From positions 310,001 through 374,000 of the forward strand of contig NZ_LR890047.1 in assembly GCF_904848675.1 (NCBI RefSeq): DNA of 64,000 nt, written 5' to 3'. The notes under the pieces are model-generated. The model did no database searches. It saw only the letters and a list, made by a program, of their open reading frames with translations, and was not told the DNA's origin. Shown here piece by piece: positions 9,605 through 18,957 of the stretch. This stretch comes from Profftia tarda (GTDB lineage Bacteria; Pseudomonadota; Gammaproteobacteria; Enterobacterales; Enterobacteriaceae). The translations under genes and the position numbers were made by a program. Numbering within the stretch: position 1 is the first letter of the stretch; every line of letters begins with the position of its first letter.

Positions 9605-10735
9605 TTAGTTTTCAATAAAACGCACTATTTTTTTAAAAAATATTTTGATATAATCAGCTATTATAATAAAGCAGTTACCTTTTTGAATCTGATTTAATAC
9701 TACTAATGGAGTTTCTTTAATATTATAACCATCAAGCAGGAAGTGAATAGTACCTACGACTTCACTCTTTTTTAGAGGAGCATAAAGCTTGTCTGTATTC
9801 AGCTGATAGCTTGCTTTTAGATATTTTGTGCGGCCACGGGGAATTGTTATATAAACATCTTTGTTTACTCCAAGTTTCGAGTTATGGTTTTTACCAAACC
9901 ATACTGGTTCTAAAGCAAATGTACATCCTTCGTGAAGTGGTCTAATAGTTTCAAATACATGAAAACCCCAAGTGAGTAATTTTTTGCTTTCTGTTTCCCG
10001 TTCTTTTGCGTTTTTTCCTCCAAGTACTGCAGATATCAAGCGCATCTTCCCTTGGGTTGCAGAAGCCACCAGATTGAATCCTGCAGATTTGGTATGACCT
10101 GTTTTTATCCCATCAATATTTATATCTATGTCCCATAATAGACCATTGCGATTTATTTGGTGAATATTATTAAACGTAAATTCTTTCTCTTTATATATAG
10201 AATATTCTTTAGGAACGTCACGAATAAGAGCCTGGCCAAGCAGGGCCATATCTCTAGCAGAAGTGTACTGTCCTTTACAGTCAAGACCATGAACATTTCT
10301 AAAATGAGTATTATACAAATGTAGGGACATAGCGTAGTTATTCATTAAATCAATAAATGCTTCTTGGCTACCGGAAACGTAATCAGCCATAGCAACGCAT
10401 GCATCATTACCAGATTGTAGATTTATACCACGCATTAGTAGAGATACCGGAACATGATCTATTGGTTTTAAGAACATAAGAGACGAACCTTTAAATATTG
10501 GATTATTAGTTCCCCAGGCATCTTTTCCAATAGTAACTACATCTTGCTCTGTAATTTTTTTAGCTTTTATAGCTTTTCCAATAACATAACTAGTCATCAT
10601 TTTTGTCAGGCTAGCGGGACTGCGTCGAGAATCAGCATGATATTCCGCAAGAACTTTGCCTGAATTGTAATCAATAAGTATATAGGCTGCAGCATTGATC
10701 TGGGGCACATCTAAAATCATGGGATTAGGACTCAT
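9605..10735 (-). CDS. dacA: D-alanyl-D-alanine carboxypeptidase (PBP5 type)
   Basis: Periplasmic, membrane-anchored penicillin-binding protein that removes the terminal D-alanine from peptidoglycan stem peptides. The match is to PBP5 (DacA) more than PBP6: VPQINAAAYILIDYNSGKVL, then the S-x-x-K motif in PASLTKMMTS, SGNDAC (SxN motif) and IDGIKTGHT (KTG motif). The C-terminus ends in an amphipathic segment rich in I, F and K, suited to membrane anchoring. Counting from the first usable ATG (10735) gives 376 residues starting at the mature domain with no signal peptide. The frame continues upstream into a hydrophobic stretch, ITLISLVEIVILNLLHA, that looks like the missing signal peptide but has no ATG. 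The true start is therefore uncertain (see next entry). Confidence 0.92.
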   Translation of the reverse strand: MSPNPMILDVPQINAAAYILIDYNSGKVLAEYHADSRRSPASLTKMMTSYVIGKAIKAKKITEQDVVTIGKDAWGTNNPIFKGSSLMFLKPIDHVPVSLLMRGINLQSGNDACVAMADYVSGSQEAFIDLMNNYAMSLHLYNTHFRNVHGLDCKGQYTSARDMALLGQALIRDVPKEYSIYKEKEFTFNNIHQINRNGLLWDIDINIDGIKTGHTKSAGFNLVASATQGKMRLISAVLGGKNAKERETESKKLLTWGFHVFETIRPLHEGCTFALEPVWFGKNHNSKLGVNKDVYITIPRGRTKYLKASYQLNTDKLYAPLKKSEVVGTIHFLLDGYNIKETPLVVLNQIQKGNCFIIIADYIKIFFKKIVRFIEN

Positions 10736-10837
10736 TTTATGAGCATGAAGTAAATTAAGTATAACAATCTCTACAAGGCTGATAAGTGTAATATTTTTTG
10801 ATCAAAAATAAATTGGTATGTTCTGATAAAAAGACAT
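10736..10837 (-). other. Broken signal-peptide region of dacA
   Basis: Read in the dacA frame, this DNA gives M-S-F-Y-Q-N-I-P-I-Y-F, a TGA stop (10804-10802), then S-K-N-ITLISLVEIVILNLLHA-H-K and the ATG at 10735. The second part resembles a Sec signal peptide and aligns in position with that of E. coli DacA. Possible starts are an AUU codon at 10792, or a TTG at 10805 in the neighbouring frame that would join through loss of one A in the A6 run (10799-10794), giving M-I-K-N-ITLISL. Slippage at A runs is known to rescue frames in AT-rich symbionts. No ribosome binding site is obvious for any option. Confidence 0.6.
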
Positions 10838-12209
10838 TAAATATCGACGGATAAAGTCAATAATAACTATACTATAACAGAATTAATGATTTATTATTTT
10901 ATCACTAAGAAACTATATAATACTTTTCTTTTCGCAGAGATATCACTAAGTGATAGATATAAGTTCTTTTACTAAATTGCTATATCTTTTAAATAGTCTT
11001 TATAAATTATAAAATTTATAAAGAGCTCACAGTTATTAGATTTAACAGCAAAACATTATGGCATATAAATATCTTCAAGTTTTCGGCAAAATGATAGATA
11101 CTAAGAACACTGGATATTCTTACTTGATTTATTTCTCAGTGGGAGTCATTGAATAAATAATACTTAACTAATCGTATCAGGTGAAGCAATATTTGATGCG
11201 ATAATAATCTGTTGCGCGGTGTCTTAGGCAGAGTACCTTATATAAGCACTAATTAATATTAATATTATTTAAGAATCTAATCTTATATAGTCTCTAAAAT
11301 TATTAGATTACTCAGCTAATATTTTAGCTGAGTAATCTCTTTTGCAGTAAAAAAAATTTTTGCCATATTTTGATTTATATCGCAGCTATAATAGCTCATA
11401 CTTTAATATTAGTTTATAAGCATCTTGCTATATTGTTATATTAATTAGTTATTTTCTCTATTACCTTTCAGAGGTATTGAAGTCCTAATAAATAAATAAA
11501 AGCATTAAGGTAGTAAAATGATTTAGATGTATTAGTCTAATAATAGACATTTATGATAGGGTTAAATTGCGGAATTAACTCATGTAGATATTATAGATGA
11601 GTGTAAATGCCAAGTATAGAGAAGCGGTGATAATTGCATATGTCGTATTATTCATTTATATTTAAATGATATTATATTATAGATTATATTAATTTTGCTT
11701 TTTTGTTATATAATTAAATCAATATTTTTCTATAGTGCTTCATGAGAGATCAAGGTACCTGTAAGCAGCATATTATTGTATATCTATATTGATATAATGC
11801 ATCTCATAAACATAAATTCCTTGAATGAATCACGAGTTATTTTAAATTGCGGGATACCAAGAACATTATAAGACAATTATTCTGTCTCCCTGAACTGTGA
11901 TGACTTAGCAACAATTTTTTGATAGTAATTCTATTCTTCTACTTTCCATGTGCGACTATTTTAAATCCATTATCTGAACCTTATGAGACGATTTCATAAA
12001 AAAGTATTTGATAGATAGCTCAGTTCATAAGATTTAGGTTGTATCTATTATTTCTTTATTAATAGGTATTCTCCATCTAGCCAGATTAGAAGTATGATAT
12101 ATACATAATCAAGATTAATACGGCTTGCTGTAATTCTTCCTAGAAAATATTTGTTAATCATTTACTAAATAAAGTTATTTGCTTTTTAATTTTAATGAAC
12201 AGGTTGCTT
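10838..12209. other. Gene-free gap between dacA and glmU
   Basis: About 1.37 kb of AT-rich DNA without a recognisable gene, apart from an orphan hairpin at 11305-11338. In E. coli glmU follows the atp operon; no ATP synthase remnant was found. The region must contain promoters for dacA (leftward) and glmU (rightward), but none stood out. Confidence 0.55.
11305..11338 (+). terminator. Orphan hairpin, possible terminator
   Basis: A perfect 15-bp stem, AGATTACTCAGCTAA (11305-11319) and its complement (11324-11338), encloses a 4-base loop and is followed on the + strand by CTCTTTTG. It has terminator geometry with a weak U tract. No gene upstream on the + strand would use it, so it may be left over from a lost gene. 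Confidence 0.45.
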
Positions 12210-13577
12210 ATGGCTCATACTAATTTAAGCGTTGTTATTCTTGCTGCCGGTCAGGGCACTAGAATATCTTCCGAGATTCCTAAGGTACTACATCATTTAG
12301 CAGGGAAGCCAATGGTTCAATATGTAATAGAAACTGCTTTGCAGTTGAATGCATATAAAATACATTTGGTCTATGGACACCGTGGAAATATTCTTAAAGA
12401 AAGACTATTTAAACAGCCTCTAAACTGGGTATTGCAAGAGGAACAGCTAGGTACTGGTCATGCAATGCAACAAGCTGCTCCATTTTTTTCCGATGATGAA
12501 GATGTTTTAATGCTTTATGGAGATGTACCTCTTATTTCAGAAGAAACTCTACAACGTTTATTAGCTATTAAGCCACATGGTGGAATTGGTCTGCTCACTA
12601 TTAAGCGCTTAGACCCTGCCGGTTATGGGCGTATTCTTCGTAAGAAAGATCAGGTAATTGGAATTGTTGAAGATAAAGATGCAACTCCAGAAGAACAAAA
12701 AATCAATGAAGTTAATACCGGAATATTAGTTTCTAATAGCAAAGACTTAAAGCGTTGGCTGGGAAAACTAAATAATCATAATGCACAAGGAGAATATTAT
12801 ATTACAGATATAATTTCCTTAGCACATAAAGAAGGATGCCGGATTGATACTATTCATCCCGTGCGATCAATTGAAGTGCAGAATGTAAATAATTTTTTAC
12901 AGCTATCCTCCTTAGAGCGCGAATATCAGTATCAACAAGCAAAAAAACTACTCTTGTCTGGAGTAATGATCTCTGATCCATCTCGTTTTGATCTTCGAGG
13001 TGAGTTGGTCTATGGTAGTGGTATCTATATTGATAATAATGTGACTTTTGAGGGGTGCGTTAAACTAGGTAATCGCGTACGTATTGATACAGGTAGTTTA
13101 TTAAAAGACTGCATTATAGGTGATGATTGTATCATATTTCCTTATACTATTATTGAAAACTCAATTCTTGCACCAGAATGTACTATTGGTCCGTTTGCCC
13201 GCTTACGTCCAGGTTCTTATCTAGGTAAGAAGGCAAATGTTGGTAATTTTGTGGAAATAAAAAAAGTACATTTGGGTCAGTCATCAAAAGTTGGCCATCT
13301 CTCTTACTTGGGAGATGCTGAAATTGGTGATAATGTCAATATTGGCGCTGGTACTATTACTTGTAATTACGATGGTGTAAACAAACTGAAGACTATTATA
13401 GGTAATGATGTGTTCGTTGGATCTAACACACAATTAGTAGCTCCAGTAAATATCAGTAATAACGTTACCATTGGTGCTGGTACTACGGTAACTGAAAATA
13501 TTGCTGAAAATGAATTGGTGATTAGTCGAGTCAAACAAAAACATATCCAAGGATGGAAACGTCCAGAAAAAATATAG
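12210..13577 (+). CDS. glmU: Bifunctional UDP-GlcNAc synthase (GlmU)
   Basis: Two-domain cytoplasmic enzyme: the C-terminal half acetylates glucosamine-1-phosphate and the N-terminal half transfers UMP, giving UDP-GlcNAc for peptidoglycan and lipid A. The N-terminal pyrophosphorylase shows LAAGQGTR (11-18) and the catalytic lysine near 25. The C-terminal half is a left-handed beta-helix of hexapeptide repeats (GDDCIIFPYTIIE, GDAEIGDNVNIGAGTITC). I chose the ATG at 12210 (455 residues) rather than an in-frame ATG 15 bases upstream. AGG sits 6 bases before it, the upstream ATG has no such site, and the MAHTNLSVVILAAG start matches the E. coli spacing. glmS follows, as in E. coli. Confidence 0.95.
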   Translation: MAHTNLSVVILAAGQGTRISSEIPKVLHHLAGKPMVQYVIETALQLNAYKIHLVYGHRGNILKERLFKQPLNWVLQEEQLGTGHAMQQAAPFFSDDEDVLMLYGDVPLISEETLQRLLAIKPHGGIGLLTIKRLDPAGYGRILRKKDQVIGIVEDKDATPEEQKINEVNTGILVSNSKDLKRWLGKLNNHNAQGEYYITDIISLAHKEGCRIDTIHPVRSIEVQNVNNFLQLSSLEREYQYQQAKKLLLSGVMISDPSRFDLRGELVYGSGIYIDNNVTFEGCVKLGNRVRIDTGSLLKDCIIGDDCIIFPYTIIENSILAPECTIGPFARLRPGSYLGKKANVGNFVEIKKVHLGQSSKVGHLSYLGDAEIGDNVNIGAGTITCNYDGVNKLKTIIGNDVFVGSNTQLVAPVNISNNVTIGAGTTVTENIAENELVISRVKQKHIQGWKRPEKI

Positions 13578-13851
13578 GTAAGTAATAAAATAATGCATAT
13601 TTTATAGAGATAAAGAGCTCTAGTTTATTATAGTATCTGTGTCTAAATTAAATATCCAAGTCTATATAATTATATAGGTATTATTTTAAATAAACGTTAT
13701 GTATCACAAATAATTCAAGACAGAAAAATTTTAACATAAAACTAAGGAGAATAAATTGTAACTTCTACATCTTAAGGCAAAAATGAGAATTTATGGATAG
13801 AGAAATATAATAGCAAACTAATTGCTGTTCTTGTGATAGGGATCAAACACT

Positions 13852-15684
13852 ATGTGTGGAATTGTTGGTGCAGTAGCTCTGCATGATATTTCAGAAATTC
13901 TCTTAGAAGGCATTAATCGGTTAGAATACCGTGGTTATGACTCTGCTGGACTAGCAGTAGTAGGAAGTCGAGGACATATACAACGTATCCGTTGTGTTGG
14001 AAAGGTAAAGACATTAATTGATGCTATTGCCAAGAATCCAATAAGCGGTGGAACTGGTATTGCCCATACTCGTTGGGCAACTCACGGGGAACCAACCGAA
14101 CAAAATGCTCACCCACATATTTCTAAATATATTGCTGTAGTGCATAACGGTATTATCGAAAACCATCAATCACTTCGCTCTTTATTAATTGATCGCGGTT
14201 ATGAATTTACATCTGAAACAGATAGTGAGGTAATTGCTCATCTAACTCACTGGGAACAAGAGCAATTTGGTGGATCGTTATTAGAAGTTGTTCAGCGTGT
14301 TATTGTGCAGCTTAAAGGTACATATGGTGCTGTAGTGATGGATAGTATTCACCCTGAACTCTTGGTTACTGCACGTTCTGGTAGTCCGCTAGTTATTGGC
14401 TGCGGTATTAATGCAAATTTTATTGCATCAGATCAGCTAGCACTTTTGCCAGTTACTCGTCATTTTATTTGTTTGGAAGAAGGTGATATTGCTACAGTTA
14501 CTCATCATCAGGTAAAGATATTTGATAGAGATGGTACTATTGTTGATCGTGCTCGCATAAAAGTCAACATGAACTACGATGCTGGCGATAAAGGCGGATA
14601 TTCCCATTATATGAAAAAAGAGATCTACGAACAGCCTTTAGCAATTAAAAGAACTCTTGAAGGTCGTTTTAGATACGGAAAAATTAATTTTAGCGAATTA
14701 GATAAAAAAGCTAATGCGTTATTAAGTAAAGTTGAGCACATCCAGATTCTTGCCTGTGGCACTTCATACCATGCAGGGATGGTAGCACGTTACTGGTTTG
14801 AATCTTTAAGCGGTTTGTCTTGTGATGTTGAGAGCGCCTCTGAATTCCGCTATCGCAAATCTGCGTCACGTAAAAATAGTTTGGTAATAACACTGTCTCA
14901 GTCTGGTGAAACTGCAGATACCTTAGCTGCGCTGCGCTTATCTAAAAAAAATGGTTATTTAGGTTCTTTAGCTATTTGCAATGTAATGAGCTCATCGCTG
15001 TTGCGTGATTCGGATTTAGCTCTAATAACTAAAGCTGGCACTGAGATTTGTGTTGCTTCAACAAAAGCCTTTACTACGCAATTAACAATGCTATTAATGT
15101 TAGTTGCTAGTATGGGTCGTTTGCACGATATGCCCATTAAATTAGAGCAAGAGATCATGCAAGCACTACAAGTACTACCTGCACGTATTGAACAGATGCT
15201 ATTGATGGATTTAGATATTAAAAATATTGCCAAAGATTTTATAGATAAGCAACATGTACTATTTTTAGGACGTGGAGAGTTCTATCCTATTGCAATGGAA
15301 GGGTCGTTAAAGCTAAAAGAGATATCTTATATTCATGCAGAAGCCTATGCTGCAGGTGAATTAAAACATGGTCCGTTAGCTCTTATTGATCCTGATATTC
15401 CCGTGGTAGTCATGGCGCCTAAGAATAATTTATTAGAAAAATTGAAATCAAATATTGAAGAAGTTCGAGCTCGTAGTGGATTGCTTTATATCTTTTCTGA
15501 TAAAGATGCTGGGTTCACTGATACTGCAGGGATGAAAATAATACCTCTACCCCATGCAGAAGAAATTATTGCCCCAATACTATATACTGTGCCGTTACAG
15601 TTACTCGCCTATCATGTTGCTCTAATCAAAGGTACCGATGTTGATCAGCCGCGTAATCTAGCTAAATCAGTAACTGTTGACTAA
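13852..15684 (+). CDS. glmS: Glutamine-fructose-6-phosphate aminotransferase
   Basis: Makes glucosamine-6-phosphate from fructose-6-phosphate and glutamine, the entry step to UDP-GlcNAc. It has 610 residues (E. coli 609). The N-terminal nucleophile cysteine follows the initiator Met (MCGIVGAV), HTRWATHGEP is near 72-81, and two SIS sugar-isomerase domains follow (CGTSYHAG, SQSGETADTL, and a second with LGRGEFYPIA). The C-terminus PRNLAKSVTVD is the conserved tail whose DNA serves as the Tn7 attachment target in enterobacteria; no Tn7 is inserted after it. It lies 274 bases after glmU. That gap is AT-rich and shows no gene; whether GlmY/GlmZ-type control survives cannot be seen here. Confidence 0.97.
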   Translation: MCGIVGAVALHDISEILLEGINRLEYRGYDSAGLAVVGSRGHIQRIRCVGKVKTLIDAIAKNPISGGTGIAHTRWATHGEPTEQNAHPHISKYIAVVHNGIIENHQSLRSLLIDRGYEFTSETDSEVIAHLTHWEQEQFGGSLLEVVQRVIVQLKGTYGAVVMDSIHPELLVTARSGSPLVIGCGINANFIASDQLALLPVTRHFICLEEGDIATVTHHQVKIFDRDGTIVDRARIKVNMNYDAGDKGGYSHYMKKEIYEQPLAIKRTLEGRFRYGKINFSELDKKANALLSKVEHIQILACGTSYHAGMVARYWFESLSGLSCDVESASEFRYRKSASRKNSLVITLSQSGETADTLAALRLSKKNGYLGSLAICNVMSSSLLRDSDLALITKAGTEICVASTKAFTTQLTMLLMLVASMGRLHDMPIKLEQEIMQALQVLPARIEQMLLMDLDIKNIAKDFIDKQHVLFLGRGEFYPIAMEGSLKLKEISYIHAEAYAAGELKHGPLALIDPDIPVVVMAPKNNLLEKLKSNIEEVRARSGLLYIFSDKDAGFTDTAGMKIIPLPHAEEIIAPILYTVPLQLLAYHVALIKGTDVDQPRNLAKSVTVD

Positions 15685-15791
15685 ATAAAACTCGAGCAAT
15701 ATTGATCAAAGGTATTCTATGCAGTTTGAGTTATTCTTTGAACTGAAAATTATTTTATAGATTTTTAAAAGGAGATAAGTCGATTTTATAA

Positions 15792-16358
15792 TTATTTTAC
15801 GCGAGAGATATATTCGTTAGAACGGGTATCCACTTTGATCACTTCTCCTATCTGTGCAAATAAAGGAACTTTGACTACTGCTCCAGTAATTAAAGTTGCA
15901 TGCTTACTCATAGTACCAGTGCTATCTCCTTTCACGCCTGGATCAGTTTGAATTATTTCTAGCTCTACAAAATTAGGAGGAATTACATGAATTGGTCGAC
16001 CATTCCATAGGGTTACAATGCACTTCTCTTGATTGAGAAGCCATTTATAGCTATCGCCAACAGCTTTCTTGTCGGCAGCTAACTGCTCAAAGTTTTCGTC
16101 ATTCATGAAGTAATATAATAATTTATCCTTGTAGAGATAAGTGAGGTCCAGATTTATAATATCTGCACTTTCTACGGAATCGGTGGATTTAAAAGTTTTT
16201 TCAACACGAGCTCCGGTTAGAAGGCGTCGCATTTTGACGCGCGCAAAGGCTTGACCTTTGCCTGGTTTAACGAACTCACTGCTTTCTATAGCATAAGGTT
16301 CGCCTCCGAACATTATTTTAAGACCAGGGCGGAAATTGTTGCTATAATAAATCACCAT
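15792..16358 (-). CDS. efp: Translation elongation factor P
   Basis: EF-P binds ribosomes stalled at consecutive prolines and promotes peptide bond formation. It has 188 residues, as in E. coli. Domain I carries KPGKGQAFAR with lysine 34, the residue that EpmA/EpmB beta-lysylate. Domains II and III (VEKTFKSTD, TLWNGRPIHVIPPNFVELEI) are intact, and the C-terminus is SRVK. AAGGA precedes the start on the minus strand. It is divergent from epmB with only 41 bases between starts, the E. coli arrangement, so both share one small promoter region. It converges on glmS with a 107-base gap. Confidence 0.97.
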   Translation of the reverse strand: MVIYYSNNFRPGLKIMFGGEPYAIESSEFVKPGKGQAFARVKMRRLLTGARVEKTFKSTDSVESADIINLDLTYLYKDKLLYYFMNDENFEQLAADKKAVGDSYKWLLNQEKCIVTLWNGRPIHVIPPNFVELEIIQTDPGVKGDSTGTMSKHATLITGAVVKVPLFAQIGEVIKVDTRSNEYISRVK

Positions 16359-16399
16359 TACAGTCCTTTAGAAGTATTTATAATTGGAGTGCCGATAGA

Positions 16400-17434
16400 A
16401 TGGCACATTTTTTAGAATACAATAAACAGCATAAAGAAGATTGGCTGAGACAACTTTCCGATGTTATTGTTGAACCATCAAAGTTACTTGAATATTTATT
16501 ACTTTCTGATAGTGCTAGATGGAAAAAATACCACGATGTAAGAAACTCTTTTCCCCTGCGTGTGCCTCACGCTTTTGCTCGTCGCATGAAAAAAGGAGAT
16601 CCTAATGATCCTTTGCTCCTACAGGTAATGATTGCTACCGATGAATTCATCTCTACTCTTGGATATTCTAAAGACCCACTGAAAGAGCAAGAAGATTCTA
16701 TTGTCGTTCCAGGACTACTGCATAAGTATGCAGACCGAGCCTTGTTATTAGTAAAAACTAACTGTGCGGTTAACTGTCGTTATTGTTTTCGCCGTTACTT
16801 TCCTTACCGCTATCATCAAGGAAATAAAGTTAATTGGCTGCAGGCACTGGATTATATTCGCAAGCAACCAGCAATAGATGAAATTATCTTATCAGGTGGC
16901 GACCCATTGATGGCAAAAGATCATGAGATATCTTGGTTGTTAAAAGAAACTGAGACTATCTCTCACATCAAACGATTTCGCATTCATAGTCGTTTGCCAG
17001 TTGTCATTCCTAAGAGAGTTACCTTTAATTTAATAGAGTGTTTATCCAGATCACGTCTCCATATCCTTCTAGTTACGCATATTAATCATGCTAACGAGAT
17101 TGATGAAGAATTATTGGATGCTATGAAACGTCTAAAGCGTGCCGGTATTACGCTGCTCAATCAAGGCGTATTGCTGCGCGGTGTAAATGATAACTCAGAT
17201 ACCTTAGCAGATCTTAGCAGAGCGTTGTTTAATGCGGGTATTATGCCCTATTATTTACACCTTTTAGATAAAGTTCAGGGCACTGCACATTTTATGGTGT
17301 CAGATGATAGAGCTCGCATTATTATGCGCGAATTAATGACAAAGATGCCTGGATATATGGTTCCTAAACTCATGCGAGAAATAGGTGGTCAATCAAGCAA
17401 AACGTCAATTGATTTGGGTTTACAACAAAAATGA
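16400..17434 (+). CDS. epmB: EF-P lysine 2,3-aminomutase
   Basis: Radical-SAM, PLP-dependent enzyme that turns L-alpha-lysine into (R)-beta-lysine, which EpmA attaches to lysine 34 of EF-P. It has 344 residues. The radical-SAM cluster motif NCAVNCRYC places cysteines at 122, 126 and 129. LSGGDPLM follows, and the C-terminal REIGGQSSKTSID contains the likely PLP lysine (about 334). It lacks the extra C-terminal region of the larger KamA lysine 2,3-aminomutases, so EpmB fits better. It is the divergent neighbour of its substrate gene efp. The partner gene epmA is not in this window. Confidence 0.94.
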   Translation: MAHFLEYNKQHKEDWLRQLSDVIVEPSKLLEYLLLSDSARWKKYHDVRNSFPLRVPHAFARRMKKGDPNDPLLLQVMIATDEFISTLGYSKDPLKEQEDSIVVPGLLHKYADRALLLVKTNCAVNCRYCFRRYFPYRYHQGNKVNWLQALDYIRKQPAIDEIILSGGDPLMAKDHEISWLLKETETISHIKRFRIHSRLPVVIPKRVTFNLIECLSRSRLHILLVTHINHANEIDEELLDAMKRLKRAGITLLNQGVLLRGVNDNSDTLADLSRALFNAGIMPYYLHLLDKVQGTAHFMVSDDRARIIMRELMTKMPGYMVPKLMREIGGQSSKTSIDLGLQQK

Positions 17435-18957
17435 TTTCAAGATATCATAAGTATCTTAAAGATACAAGTGGATTCTGAGCTATATAAAATATATACATCT
17501 AATACAGTTAAAATGCATTATTTTTATAAGAGTTCAAAAATTTTATATATCAGTTATCGATATATTGTAGTCATGTTTAATTTGTTTGATAAAGTAAACT
17601 ACTATTTTCATTTATTATCTGATTAAAGCAATTTCTGAATTGCAGTACTATTAGATAAAGACTATATTTTATCTATCTTATAAGAATTAGGTATTTTAAT
17701 GTAATCATCTTTATTGAGAAATAAAGTAGTATCTAATATTTTAAAACCATACTTTTTAAAAAAGCTGTAATATTCCTACTGAATAAATAAAACACCATCA
17801 ATTATGTATAGTCCCATATAATAATATTATGCATGCATATGATATCAAGATATACCAGCCCATTAAGTAGTAACAGAGTATATTGATGAGGTAATTATCT
17901 TTTAATATTTAACCCTATTAAAAGATAGATAAAAAATAGCAACACGTTTTTGATGATTAACTCTTGCTAAGCTGTTTTAGTGTGCTCTCTATGCTGCTGT
18001 TTTATTGATCTATGATCATAATCATTAAGTTTTCAAGAAGAAGATATTAGTTTTATTTCAAATGTTCTGCCTCTATCCTGAAAATTCAGGAAATAATTTT
18101 ATAATTCTATATTATTAGCATCTTAGATACAAATTTTTAGTACATACATAATGCAAGATACTTAAGTTTAACGTAAATTTATTTACTGTTAATATAACGA
18201 TACTTCTATACATTGCGAATTGTTCTCTTTTATTACAATGTATAATTGAATAATATCCTTCATTTTTAGCTCTCTAGATACAGAATGAAAAATAGATTTA
18301 ATAGTTATTCATAAGACGCCATATTTTTATATGGAAACACATTTCTAATACTTCTTTATTTCCTCTAAGGAAACTCAGGTTAATTATTAATTAATCATTA
18401 ACTAATATTATTAGTTAATCAATTTTATTTCATTTCCATGTTATTGTATCTTGATCTTTCTTTGTTCTAGTGATTTTGGCTTGATTTAACTCTATTGTCA
18501 TGCCTCCTTCAAGCGTATGGCACTTAACTCTAACAGAGCTAAGTAATTAAATCTATTTTAATGTTATATAATAGATAAATTATATATTATAAAAACACAT
18601 CTATAAGAGCTATAGGTATTTGTTAGAATTGTATTAAAATTTAAGGTATAAAATTTATACAGTTTCACTTATTTAGTATAATTAGATATTTTCTAATTAT
18701 ACCTGCAAAATATTAATAATTTTATAATGCATGATTAAGGATTGTTAACCAAGGTTATGGTTACCGAATAAAGTATATTTTGAAGATATAGTAAGGTATA
18801 CTCTAATATCATTTAATTTATAAATCTTTTCTCTATTGAGTTAAACGACTACTCAAATATAGATATTCAAACTGTATATAACCTTCGACGAGATCAAAAG
18901 CACCTATTGATATATCTATTGGTTGCAGAGAATGAACAACTTATAAAGATCCATTGC
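17435..18957. other. Gene-free gap between epmB and parE
   Basis: About 1.5 kb with stops in every frame and no recognisable protein remnant, tRNA or insertion sequence. A TTG-initiated extension of the parE frame reaches back to 18907 but has no homology to ParE. Only weak AT-only inverted repeats are visible (for example around 18381-18425). Probably a rearrangement junction with fully decayed genes. Confidence 0.55.

Noticed and set aside
15640..15684. Tn7 attachment target at the glmS 3' end as a possible occupied site
   Set aside because: The conserved glmS tail is there, but no transposon ends or Tn7 genes follow; efp lies 107 bases downstream.
18907..18957. TTG-initiated N-terminal extension of parE
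   Set aside because: The 17 residues have no counterpart in ParE proteins, and the ATG at 18958 gives the expected start and length.
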